This document shows, in pieces, positions 38,892-47,063 of a stretch of DNA of 64,000 nt. Below the pieces are notes generated by a model. It did not search any database, was not told the DNA's origin, and saw only the letters and a list, made by a program, of their open reading frames with translations. The stretch is from contig NZXX01000013.1 in the NCBI GenBank assembly GCA_002702065.1, forward strand, positions 62,001-126,000, in the 5' to 3' direction. Position 1 is the stretch's first letter; each line of letters starts with the position of its first letter. Position numbers and translations under genes: made by a program. This stretch comes from Anaerolineaceae bacterium. GTDB taxonomy: Bacteria > Chloroflexota > Anaerolineae > Aggregatilineales > Phototrophicaceae.

Positions 38892-40879
38892 AACTCTTAC
38901 TGCTCTTTCCGGTATTTGGCCTTGTCGGGGTGCTGGCAGCAGCCACCTTGCTTCAGGTACAGGCGGTTGCTATCCGGCTGGGCTGGGACATCCGCGCACT
39001 GCTGGTCCTTGCCATCGGGCTGATCGCATTGGCGATTTACAGCTTTAGTGTCTGGTTCAGCGACCGGCGCACCGGCCCCCTGCCCATCGAGATTTCGACA
39101 GTTTCCAAATATCAATTTGACAAATTCATCCGTTACCTGAAAATCGCGCTGCTGGGGTTGATTCTGGCAGCCTTGAATTATATTGTACTGGTGTTGTTTA
39201 ACACGGTGTTGTGGCCCAACCTGTGGCCGCAGCCGATGATTTACATTCTGATCGGCGTTTTCGGCATTACGATGTGGTTCCCGGAGCTGCTCAAAAGCGT
39301 ATGGGCGCTGCGCGGCATCGGCGTCATGATGATTTTCGCGGGCGAATCCTACCTGCTGCACGCCCTTCAGGTGTCGCTGGCACAGCCCTCGCCGCTGGGG
39401 ATCATCCATCTCGTCGGCACCACCGGCATGTTCTTCACCATCACGCTGAACTATATCAATCAGATCCGGCCTAAAGATCATAGAACCGCGCCGCCCCTGC
39501 CGGACGACCTGCCCTCGGTCGCCGTCGTTATCCCCACCTATGGCGAGCCACTGGCCATCCTGCGGCGAACGGTCCTGTCGATTTCGCGGCTCGATTACCC
39601 GGCGGATAAGCTGTATATCCTCATCTCGGACGATGCACGCCGCCGCGAAGTGCGGCAGTTGGCCGACATGTATGGCGTCAATTATGCCTTTGGCCCGCGC
39701 AAAGACGCCAAAGCCGGTAACCTCAACAGCGCGCTGGAACACATCGGTGAGCATTTCCCGCAGGCGACGCTGGTGCTGACGCAGGATGCGGACGAAATTG
39801 TGGCCCGGTCCTTCCTGAAGAAAACCGTCGGCTACTTTACGGACCCGTGCATCGCCTTTGTGCAGACCACCAAGGAAGTATTCGCCCCACCCGGCGACCC
39901 CTTCGGCACCCGCGACCGCTTGTTTTACGATGTGCTGCAGCCGGGCAGAAACGGCTTTAATGCGGCCTTTGCCTGTGGCAGCGGCGTGGTCTGGCACATT
40001 GACGCGGTGAAATCAGTCGGCGGCTTCTCGAACTGGAATATCGTCGAAGACCTGACGACATCCTATCTGCTGCACACCGCAGGCTACTCGTCCGAATATC
40101 ACAACGAAATTCTGAGCATCGGGCTGGCCCCCAACGACATCCCCAACCTGCTGAAGCAGCGCGGCACCTGGGCGGCGGATACATGGCGGTTGTTCCTGTA
40201 TGACAACCCGGTTTTCAACAACAAGCTGTCCCTACCCCAGCGGATGCAGTACCTTGAACTGGGCGCGTTCTACCTGACGGCGCTGCTGTTCACACCGCTG
40301 CTGATGCTGGTCCCGCTGATCTCGCTGGCAACCGGTGAATATCTGCCGATCGAAGGGTCGGCGCTGTTCCCCTGGGTGACCGTCATCATCCTGTATTACA
40401 TCATCCTCGCCAGAGGCCGCGGCCTCATTCTGCTGCGCCACTGGCAGTACTGGGTCGGTCACTGTCCCACGTATATCAAAGGCTTTTTGCTGGCGCTGGG
40501 TTCGCGTGACCGCAAGCCGGAGTATGTGGTTACCCGCAAGACCCGCCAGCACGGGCTGTATGTCTATCTGCTGTGGGTCCAGTTTCTGTATCTGGCGATT
40601 GGGGCCGGCGTGATCGTGCGGGCCATGCTGCACATGCCGGAAGCGGACCTGTACGCCCGGTTCACCAACTCGGCGATTGTTACCTTCTTCATGTTCATGG
40701 TCAGCGGCATCTGCATGGCGGCCTTCTACAACGTCGATCTGCCTTCCCCGCGCAATTTCAACCCGCTGGCGGCGTGGCAGCAGCTGCGCAATCAGCCAGC
40801 CTTTGCCCGGTTGATCCCGCTGGGGGTGCTGCTGGTCGTAATGAGTGTGATGATTGGGGTATCGCTGGCAGCCAGCTAG
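38888..40879 (+). CDS. Glycosyltransferase family 2, cellulose synthase-like membrane protein
   Basis: VAVVIPTYGEP, QDADE (DxD), NIVEDLTTSYLL (ED), QRGTW in the QxxRW position; ATGA overlap with GT39. Confidence 0.88.
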   Translation: MKLLLLFPVFGLVGVLAAATLLQVQAVAIRLGWDIRALLVLAIGLIALAIYSFSVWFSDRRTGPLPIEISTVSKYQFDKFIRYLKIALLGLILAALNYIVLVLFNTVLWPNLWPQPMIYILIGVFGITMWFPELLKSVWALRGIGVMMIFAGESYLLHALQVSLAQPSPLGIIHLVGTTGMFFTITLNYINQIRPKDHRTAPPLPDDLPSVAVVIPTYGEPLAILRRTVLSISRLDYPADKLYILISDDARRREVRQLADMYGVNYAFGPRKDAKAGNLNSALEHIGEHFPQATLVLTQDADEIVARSFLKKTVGYFTDPCIAFVQTTKEVFAPPGDPFGTRDRLFYDVLQPGRNGFNAAFACGSGVVWHIDAVKSVGGFSNWNIVEDLTTSYLLHTAGYSSEYHNEILSIGLAPNDIPNLLKQRGTWAADTWRLFLYDNPVFNNKLSLPQRMQYLELGAFYLTALLFTPLLMLVPLISLATGEYLPIEGSALFPWVTVIILYYIILARGRGLILLRHWQYWVGHCPTYIKGFLLALGSRDRKPEYVVTRKTRQHGLYVYLLWVQFLYLAIGAGVIVRAMLHMPEADLYARFTNSAIVTFFMFMVSGICMAAFYNVDLPSPRNFNPLAAWQQLRNQPAFARLIPLGVLLVVMSVMIGVSLAAS

Positions 40880-40926
40880 GTATCAGCGCACTTGTTCAAG
40901 CGAGCATTGAGCTTGTCGAACTAAAC

Positions 40927-41011
40927 CCTCACCCCGACCTCGATTGACGTCTTCGGTCACCCCTGTCCATTAATGGAGAGGGGAAACGGAGCAGAGCGAC
41001 GCGGGGTGAGG
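40927..41011. repeat. Palindromic dispersed repeat, copy B
   Basis: cctcacccc...ggggtgagg; inner CCCCTGTCCATtaATGGAGAGGGG. Confidence 0.75.
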
Positions 41012-41214
41012 TGTCTACCGCGAGTAGATGCGCATAAATCCTGCTACAAACGCTCGTTACGTCGACCGTGATCAGATGAGCGTACCGGCTGGACGCCCGC
41101 CTCACGTCAACCTGACCACCCCTCCCCTGCCCGGTCAGCCAGCATCGTTCTGTGATACACTGGACGCGATTTTGGAAACACTAATCTGTCGTCTGACTCA
41201 GAGGAGTAGAATCC

Positions 41215-42192
41215 ATGATTGATCGTTTCGCTGCGGTGGCTGTCCTCACCTTGCTGATAGTCGCAGGGCCAGCAGCCACACAGGACGCGCCACCTCCGGT
41301 ACAGGAATATGAGGTTCCTGCCGGGTCGCGCCCGCACGATGTCGCCCCGGCGGCGGATGGTTCGATCTGGTATACAGCGCAATCGCTCGGCCAACTGGGG
41401 AAACTGAACCCCGAAACCGGCGAAACTTATCATATCCCGCTGGGGCCCGGCTCGCGCCCGCATGGGGTTATTGTCGGGCCGGATAATGCAGCCTGGATTA
41501 CCGATGGCGGGCAGAACGCGATCGTACGGGTGGATGCCGAAACCGAGGCCGTTATCGTGTATCCGCTGCCACCCGAAACCGGTTACACCAACCTGAACAC
41601 CGCCGCCTTCGACGGGGATGGAATCCTGTGGTTTACCGGGCAATCCGGCATCTATGGCTGGCTGAACCCCGATAGCGGCGAGATGGGCGTGTTTGAAGCT
41701 CCGCGCGGCGCAGGCCCGTACGGCATCACCGCCACACCGGATGGCGAAATTTACTATGCGTCGCTGGCCGGGAGCTATGTCGGCCACATCGACCGCGAAA
41801 CCGCCGAGGTAACCGTGCTGGACCCGCCCACCGCCAATCAGGGCGCGCGGCGCGTCTGGTCCGATTCGCAGGGGCGCATCTGGGTCAGCGAGTGGGACGG
41901 CGGCAATGTGTCGGTCTACAACCCGGCGGATGAAAGCTGGCAGACCTGGCGCTTGCCCGGCGAACGGCCACAACCCTATGCGGTATACGTCGATGAGCGC
42001 GACATCGTCTGGCTGAGCGATTTTAACGCCAATGCACTCGTCAGCTTCGACCCGGCCACCGAAACGTTCACCAGCTATCCACTGCCCAGCGCCAGCGGGA
42101 ATGTGCGGCAGATTCTGGGCCGTCCCGGTGAAGTCTGGGGCGCGGAATCCGGCGTGGATAAGTTAATTGTGATCCGCACTCAGGCCAGCTAA
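41215..42192 (+). CDS. Virginiamycin B lyase-like (Vgb) beta-propeller, secreted
   Basis: Signal peptide; repeated DG.IW.T.. / ..L.P.T.E.. blades. Confidence 0.82.
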   Translation: MIDRFAAVAVLTLLIVAGPAATQDAPPPVQEYEVPAGSRPHDVAPAADGSIWYTAQSLGQLGKLNPETGETYHIPLGPGSRPHGVIVGPDNAAWITDGGQNAIVRVDAETEAVIVYPLPPETGYTNLNTAAFDGDGILWFTGQSGIYGWLNPDSGEMGVFEAPRGAGPYGITATPDGEIYYASLAGSYVGHIDRETAEVTVLDPPTANQGARRVWSDSQGRIWVSEWDGGNVSVYNPADESWQTWRLPGERPQPYAVYVDERDIVWLSDFNANALVSFDPATETFTSYPLPSASGNVRQILGRPGEVWGAESGVDKLIVIRTQAS

Positions 42193-42348
42193 ACAACGTC
42201 GATTTACCATAGGGGCAGTTGCGCCTGCCCCTTTCAACCCCCACTCGACCAAAGGAATGACATTCTGCGCAGCCCTACCCCCCAATAATTGGTTGTTTTT
42301 GCACCCCATAGACGCCTAAAATGAAATCATGGTGCAGGAACCCATCCA

Positions 42349-43578
42349 ATGAATCTATTGCAGTCCGTCCAAATCGCGATTGTGTCACTCGTCCAGAATC
42401 GGATGCGTGCCCTATTAACCACGCTCGGCATTGTCATCGGCGTAGCCGCCGTGATCGCATTGATTACGCTCGGTCAGGGCGTGGAACTCTACGTACGCGA
42501 TCAGTTTCAGTCTTTGGGCGCGAACCTGCTGATCATCACCGCGCAGCAGCCGGACAATGAAGACCGTACCCGCATCGAACCGCTGACCAACCACGACCTC
42601 GACGCCCTGAACAACCCGAACACGGCGCCGAATCTGGCGCAGGCGGGCGGGCAGCTGAGCGTGGTGGCGTTCCTCTCGATGGAAGGGGAAAACCTCCGCA
42701 CCAGTGCTCGTGGCGTCACCCCGAACATGGCCAGCATCCTCAACTGGGCCGTGCGGGACGGCCAGTTTATCAATGCAGAACACGTCAGCCGCAATGCGCG
42801 CGTGGTCGTCATGGGCGAAGAAGCGGTCGAAGAATTGTTTGGCAGCGCCGAGGTCGACCCGACCGGTGCAACTATCCGCCTGAATGAGCAGGCCTTTACC
42901 GTTATCGGCGTGATGGAACGGCGCGGCTCTGGCTTTACCAACGATAATGTTGCGGTGTTCGTGCCGATCAGCACGGCCCAGTCCCGGCTGACGAACACAC
43001 GCTACCGCGATACGTACACCCTCAGTACGATCTATGCTCAGGCACGCTCGGAAGACACTGCCAACGCTGCCCAGGCCGAGATCGAGCTGTATTTTGACGA
43101 CACCCACGACATCAACGCCGACGATGAACGCGATTTCAGCGTCAGCAATCAGGCCAGCCTGCTGGAATCCATCGGGCAGATCACCGGCCTGCTGACGGTA
43201 TTTCTGGGCATGATCGCCAGTGTGTCGCTGCTGGTGGGCGGCATTGGTATTATGAATATTATGCTGGTGACGGTCACGGAACGCACGCGCGAGATCGGCC
43301 TGCGCAAAGCGGTCGGGGCGCGGCCAGCCGATATTCTGTCACAATTTCTGTTCGAGAGCATCGCACTGTCGCTGCTCGGCGGGGCCATCGGTATCCTGTT
43401 TGGCGGTGGCGGAGCCATGCTCATCGGGGCTGTCGTGCCGGACCTGACCTTGCAGCTTTCGCCGGGAGCGATCATGCTGGCAACCGTCGTCAGCACGACG
43501 ATTGGGGTTCTGTTCGGCATTTACCCGGCCAACCGTGCCGCCCGCATGAACCCGATTGATGCGTTGAGGTATGAGTGA
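42349..43578 (+). CDS. ABC transporter permease, MacB/FtsX type
   Basis: MacB_PCD N-terminus TTLGIVIGVAAVIALITLGQGV; LLVGGIGIMNIMLVTVTERTREIGLRKAVGA. Confidence 0.93.
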   Translation: MNLLQSVQIAIVSLVQNRMRALLTTLGIVIGVAAVIALITLGQGVELYVRDQFQSLGANLLIITAQQPDNEDRTRIEPLTNHDLDALNNPNTAPNLAQAGGQLSVVAFLSMEGENLRTSARGVTPNMASILNWAVRDGQFINAEHVSRNARVVVMGEEAVEELFGSAEVDPTGATIRLNEQAFTVIGVMERRGSGFTNDNVAVFVPISTAQSRLTNTRYRDTYTLSTIYAQARSEDTANAAQAEIELYFDDTHDINADDERDFSVSNQASLLESIGQITGLLTVFLGMIASVSLLVGGIGIMNIMLVTVTERTREIGLRKAVGARPADILSQFLFESIALSLLGGAIGILFGGGGAMLIGAVVPDLTLQLSPGAIMLATVVSTTIGVLFGIYPANRAARMNPIDALRYE

Positions 43579-43581
43579 GCG

Positions 43582-44856
43582 ATGATCGCCAAACTGTTTG
43601 ATAATATCCGGGTTGCCCTCAGCGGCCTGCGCAGCAACAAGCTACGTTCCGGCCTGACCATGCTCGGCATGACGATTGGCGTGGCGGCGGTCATCCTGCT
43701 GGTATCGGTCGGTCAGGCGGTCGAGGCCTTCATCGTCAACGAATTTTCCAGTTTTGGCTCCAACTGGGTCCAGGTCTCCGGCACGATCTCGAATACCGCC
43801 GAAATAACCAGCATGGGCGATCAGGAAGCGCAGGTGATCCAATGGTTCGTGCCGTTTTCTGAAAGCGACTACGAAGCCTTGTCCGACCCCTTCCGTGTGC
43901 CGAGCGCGGCCAACCTGGCGGCGATTGTCGGCGTGCCTTACGATGTCTCGTACGCCGGGCAAAAGGCTGACGGTGAATTGCAGGTTTTTGGGGCCACCCC
44001 CAGCTATCTGGACATCATTGACGTGCATGCCGGTGTGGGCCGCGACATCGACCAGTTCGATGAGGCTTCGGCAGCGCGGGTGGCGCTGATCGGCGTCGAT
44101 GCGGCGGATATTCTGTTTGAGGGCAGCTACCCCATCGGCGAGGAAATCCGCATCGGTCAGGTGAATTTTGAGGTAATCGGCGTGCTGGAAGACTTCGCCA
44201 GCAGCCTGGACCAGGACGACAACCAGATCATCATTGTGCCCATCACGGCTGCGTGGAAGCGGCTGGGTGTGGACCGCACGCTAGACGGCCAGTACGCCAT
44301 TTCGTCCATCACGGCGCAGGCCATCAACCAGAATGCGGTCAATTCGCTGGTGGATGAAATCACGGAAGTGCTGCGCGAGGAACATGACCTCAAACCCGGC
44401 GACGACAACGACTTTCAGATTTTCGCCCTCACCGACATCCTGACCACACTCAACGCCATCACCGGGCTGCTGACGGTGTTTCTGGCCATGATCGCCGGCA
44501 TTTCGCTGCTGGTGGGCGGCATCGGCATCATGAATATTATGCTGGTGACGGTGACGGAACGCACACGCGAGATCGGCCTGCGCAAAGCGGTCGGCGCCCA
44601 GCGGCCTGATATTCTGACGCAGTTTCTGACCGAGTCCATCGTGCTGGCGCTGACGGGCGGGTTGATCGGCACATTGATCGCGGTCGGCTTTTCCGCGTTG
44701 ACCACCCTCGCTGTGCCGGACCTGAACGTGCAGGTGCAGCCCGCCAGTATCCTGCTGGCGACGGTCATCACCATCGCAACCGGGGCGTTCTTCGGGGCCT
44801 ACCCCGCCAACCGTGCCGCCCGCCTCAACCCCATCGACGCGCTGCGCCATGAGTAG
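43582..44856 (+). CDS. ABC transporter permease, MacB/FtsX type (paralogue)
   Basis: Same motifs; directly downstream. Confidence 0.93.
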   Translation: MIAKLFDNIRVALSGLRSNKLRSGLTMLGMTIGVAAVILLVSVGQAVEAFIVNEFSSFGSNWVQVSGTISNTAEITSMGDQEAQVIQWFVPFSESDYEALSDPFRVPSAANLAAIVGVPYDVSYAGQKADGELQVFGATPSYLDIIDVHAGVGRDIDQFDEASAARVALIGVDAADILFEGSYPIGEEIRIGQVNFEVIGVLEDFASSLDQDDNQIIIVPITAAWKRLGVDRTLDGQYAISSITAQAINQNAVNSLVDEITEVLREEHDLKPGDDNDFQIFALTDILTTLNAITGLLTVFLAMIAGISLLVGGIGIMNIMLVTVTERTREIGLRKAVGAQRPDILTQFLTESIVLALTGGLIGTLIAVGFSALTTLAVPDLNVQVQPASILLATVITIATGAFFGAYPANRAARLNPIDALRHE

Positions 44857-44965
44857 TGAAAGACGACTACAGCGTTTATAATTCGGGCTTCGTAGACACC
44901 GTGAACACCCCTTAGGGTTGTGTATAATCCGTGCGCAGATTCCGTTACACCAATGAGCCGCAACC

Positions 44966-45724
44966 ATGAACCCGGACGACCTTCTCAAACAATGGCAGCA
45001 GGAAGAACAGGAACCCTTCGAGGGATGGGATTTCAGCTACCTCAACGGGCGAATGTTCCATGATGAACCGTCGTGGTCCTACGAGCAGCGGGCAGCGGCG
45101 CTCATGCAAAACGCAGCGGCCCTGCTCGACATGGATACGGGCGGCGGGGAACGCCTGCTCGGTCTGCGTGAACACTGGCCGGCGCGGGTCGTCGCCACCG
45201 AGGGGTATCCGCCCAATATCCGGCTGGCTGATGACCGCCTGCGCCCGTTGGGGGTCACGGTGGTCCCGATGGAGTCATCTGACTACACGCAAATGCCGTT
45301 CGCCGATGCCGCGTTTGACCTGGTGCTGAACCGGCACGGCGCGTTCAATGCTGCCGACTGCGCGCGCGTGCTGGCACCCGGCGGAACCTTTCTGACACGG
45401 CAGGTGCATGGCCTGTGGGCGCAGGATTTGCTGGCCGTTTTTGGCGCGACTCCCCAATGGCCGGATTCCACCCCGGCGAAATATGTCCCCCGGCTGGAAA
45501 CTGCCGGGCTGACCATCGTCGATGTGCAGGACTGGCAGGGCGAGCTGCGCTTCGCGGACGTTGGGGCGATTGTCTACTATCTGAAAGCGGTCCCCTGGCT
45601 GGTGCCGGATTTCAGCGTGCGCAATCATGCGGCCCAACTGCTGGACCTGCAAGCGCGGCTCGATGCCGGTGACAGGCTGGTGTTCGAAGCGCGCAATTAC
45701 CTGATCGAAGCCCGCAAACCTTAA
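44966..45724 (+). CDS. Class I SAM-dependent methyltransferase
   Basis: LLDMDTGGGERL motif I; FDLVLNRHGAF; VLAPGGTFLTRQV. Confidence 0.85.
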   Translation: MNPDDLLKQWQQEEQEPFEGWDFSYLNGRMFHDEPSWSYEQRAAALMQNAAALLDMDTGGGERLLGLREHWPARVVATEGYPPNIRLADDRLRPLGVTVVPMESSDYTQMPFADAAFDLVLNRHGAFNAADCARVLAPGGTFLTRQVHGLWAQDLLAVFGATPQWPDSTPAKYVPRLETAGLTIVDVQDWQGELRFADVGAIVYYLKAVPWLVPDFSVRNHAAQLLDLQARLDAGDRLVFEARNYLIEARKP

Positions 45725-45757
45725 CGATGCACCCCACTGCTGAGGAGCAAATTACCC

Positions 45758-46150
45758 ATGTTTGACGACAAAACCCGTGCATTCCTTCAGAAGCCGCTGC
45801 TGGCCCGCATGTCCACCATCGACCCCGACGGTTACCCGCATACCGTGCCCGTCTGGTTTCTGCTGGATGGCGACGAACTGGCGATCATCGCCGTGCGCCA
45901 GACGCGCAAAATCGGCCACATTCAGGCCAACCCTAAAGGCTGCGTCAGCATCGGCGGCGATTCGGGTGATGGAGGCGGTTATCTGCTCAAGGGGACGTTC
46001 AGCATCCACGAAGACACCGATCAGGCATGGACGCGCAAGCTGTGCTACCAGTATGAATCACCGGAAAAAGCCGAGCGCGACATCGCCGACTGGGCTGACC
46101 TGGATATGATCGTGCTGCGTTTCAAACCGGAGCAGGTGCTGGTTGTGTGA
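45758..46150 (+). CDS. Pyridoxamine 5'-phosphate oxidase-like (PPOX class) protein
   Basis: ARMSTIDPDGYPHTVPVWFLLDGDELAII...RKIGHIQANPKGCVSI. Confidence 0.88.
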   Translation: MFDDKTRAFLQKPLLARMSTIDPDGYPHTVPVWFLLDGDELAIIAVRQTRKIGHIQANPKGCVSIGGDSGDGGGYLLKGTFSIHEDTDQAWTRKLCYQYESPEKAERDIADWADLDMIVLRFKPEQVLVV

Positions 46151-46151
46151 G
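46108..46151. repeat. Left copy of a 44-bp direct repeat (end of the PPOX gene)
   Basis: GATCGTGCTGCGTTTCAAACCGGAGCAGGTGCTGGTTGTGTGAG; 41/44 matches at 46894-46937. Confidence 0.9.
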
Positions 46152-46185
46152 ATGCGACCGCTGAAAGCCAATACCTCGACAGGCG

Positions 46186-46191
46186 GGTATA
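46186..46191 (+). promoter_or_regulatory. -10-like TATAAT upstream of mntA/hepT
   Basis: cgggTATAATaataaaa, ~30 bp before the ATG at 46220. Confidence 0.35.
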
Positions 46192-46219
46192 ATAATAAAA
46201 ATTCGCGGAGATTGGCCTT

Positions 46220-46534
46220 ATGAGCAATAGGACGAAATCCATCCTTTCGTTGGACAACTTACGTTCGCGACGCCATGAAATCCTGGCGATTGCTGCCCGG
46301 CATGGTGCTTCAAATGTGCGTGTCTTTGGCAGTGTCGCCCGTGATGAAGCTACCACCAGCAGCGATGTGGACTTGTTAGTCGATCAGGATTGGTCTCGGT
46401 TATCCAGTTGGGGCGGCATGGGTTTAATCGTCGAACTGGAAGATCTGCTGGATTGCAAGGTCGATGTGACAACCGTTGACGAACTCAAACCGCTGATCCG
46501 CCAGCGCGTAATACGGGAAGCGGTTCCGCTGTGA
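46220..46534 (+). CDS. MntA-like nucleotidyltransferase (antitoxin of HEPT/MNT systems)
   Basis: VFGSVARDEATTSSDVDLLVDQD = GSxAR...SDxDL. Confidence 0.88.
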   Translation: MSNRTKSILSLDNLRSRRHEILAIAARHGASNVRVFGSVARDEATTSSDVDLLVDQDWSRLSSWGGMGLIVELEDLLDCKVDVTTVDELKPLIRQRVIREAVPL

Positions 46535-46755
46535 GCACACGCGATGATCGTGCTTTCGTCGAAGATATGCTAACACGGATTGACCTGGCACAGGAATTTA
46601 CCGCCTTCCGCAATTTTGTCATTCACGTCTATTGGAACATCAAGCTAGAGCGTATCTGGGAAATCGTTGAAAACGATCTACCGACCCTGAAAGTCCAGCT
46701 TCAGAACCTTCTTGGAACGTTGCCCGATCACGAAACGGACGGTAAATCCACCTGA
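46531..46755 (+). CDS. HepT-like (DUF86) toxin with an internal deletion
   Basis: GTGA overlap with MntA; DDRAFVEDMLTRIDLAQEFTA joined directly to FRNFVIHVYWNIKLERIWEIVENDLPTLK; 74 aa. Confidence 0.75.
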   Translation: MSTRDDRAFVEDMLTRIDLAQEFTAFRNFVIHVYWNIKLERIWEIVENDLPTLKVQLQNLLGTLPDHETDGKST

Positions 46756-46893
46756 AAGAAACCGTTTCGCTGTTCGATGCGGCCCGGATGGAGACGCACA
46801 AAGCATCGCCACGATTCCGCTGGACAGATTCACAGCCAATGGCACGGCACCGGTGATCCTGATCTTTTCATAGTGGGGATTGTCGCAGTTGCT

Positions 46894-46937
46894 GATCGTG
46901 CTGCGCTTCAAACCGGAGCAGGTGCTGGGCGTGTGAG
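46894..46937. repeat. Right copy of the 44-bp direct repeat
   Basis: GATCGTGCTGCGCTTCAAACCGGAGCAGGTGCTGGGCGTGTGAG. Confidence 0.9.
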
Positions 46938-47015
46938 TTGTGCCCCTGGCGGGCAATGCTAGAATATCGGCTGCGGGTAAAGATTTATCACCACGTGTCC
47001 AAAACAGGCGGCAAC

Positions 47016-47048
47016 AAAAAACCGGGGCGCTCGTCTGAGCAACCCCGG
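47016..47048 (-). terminator. Rho-independent terminator of the downstream SBP gene
   Basis: Minus strand CCGGGGttGCTCagacGAGCgCCCCGG then TTTTTT. Confidence 0.8.
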
Positions 47049-47063
47049 CGGTGATGCTGCGAT

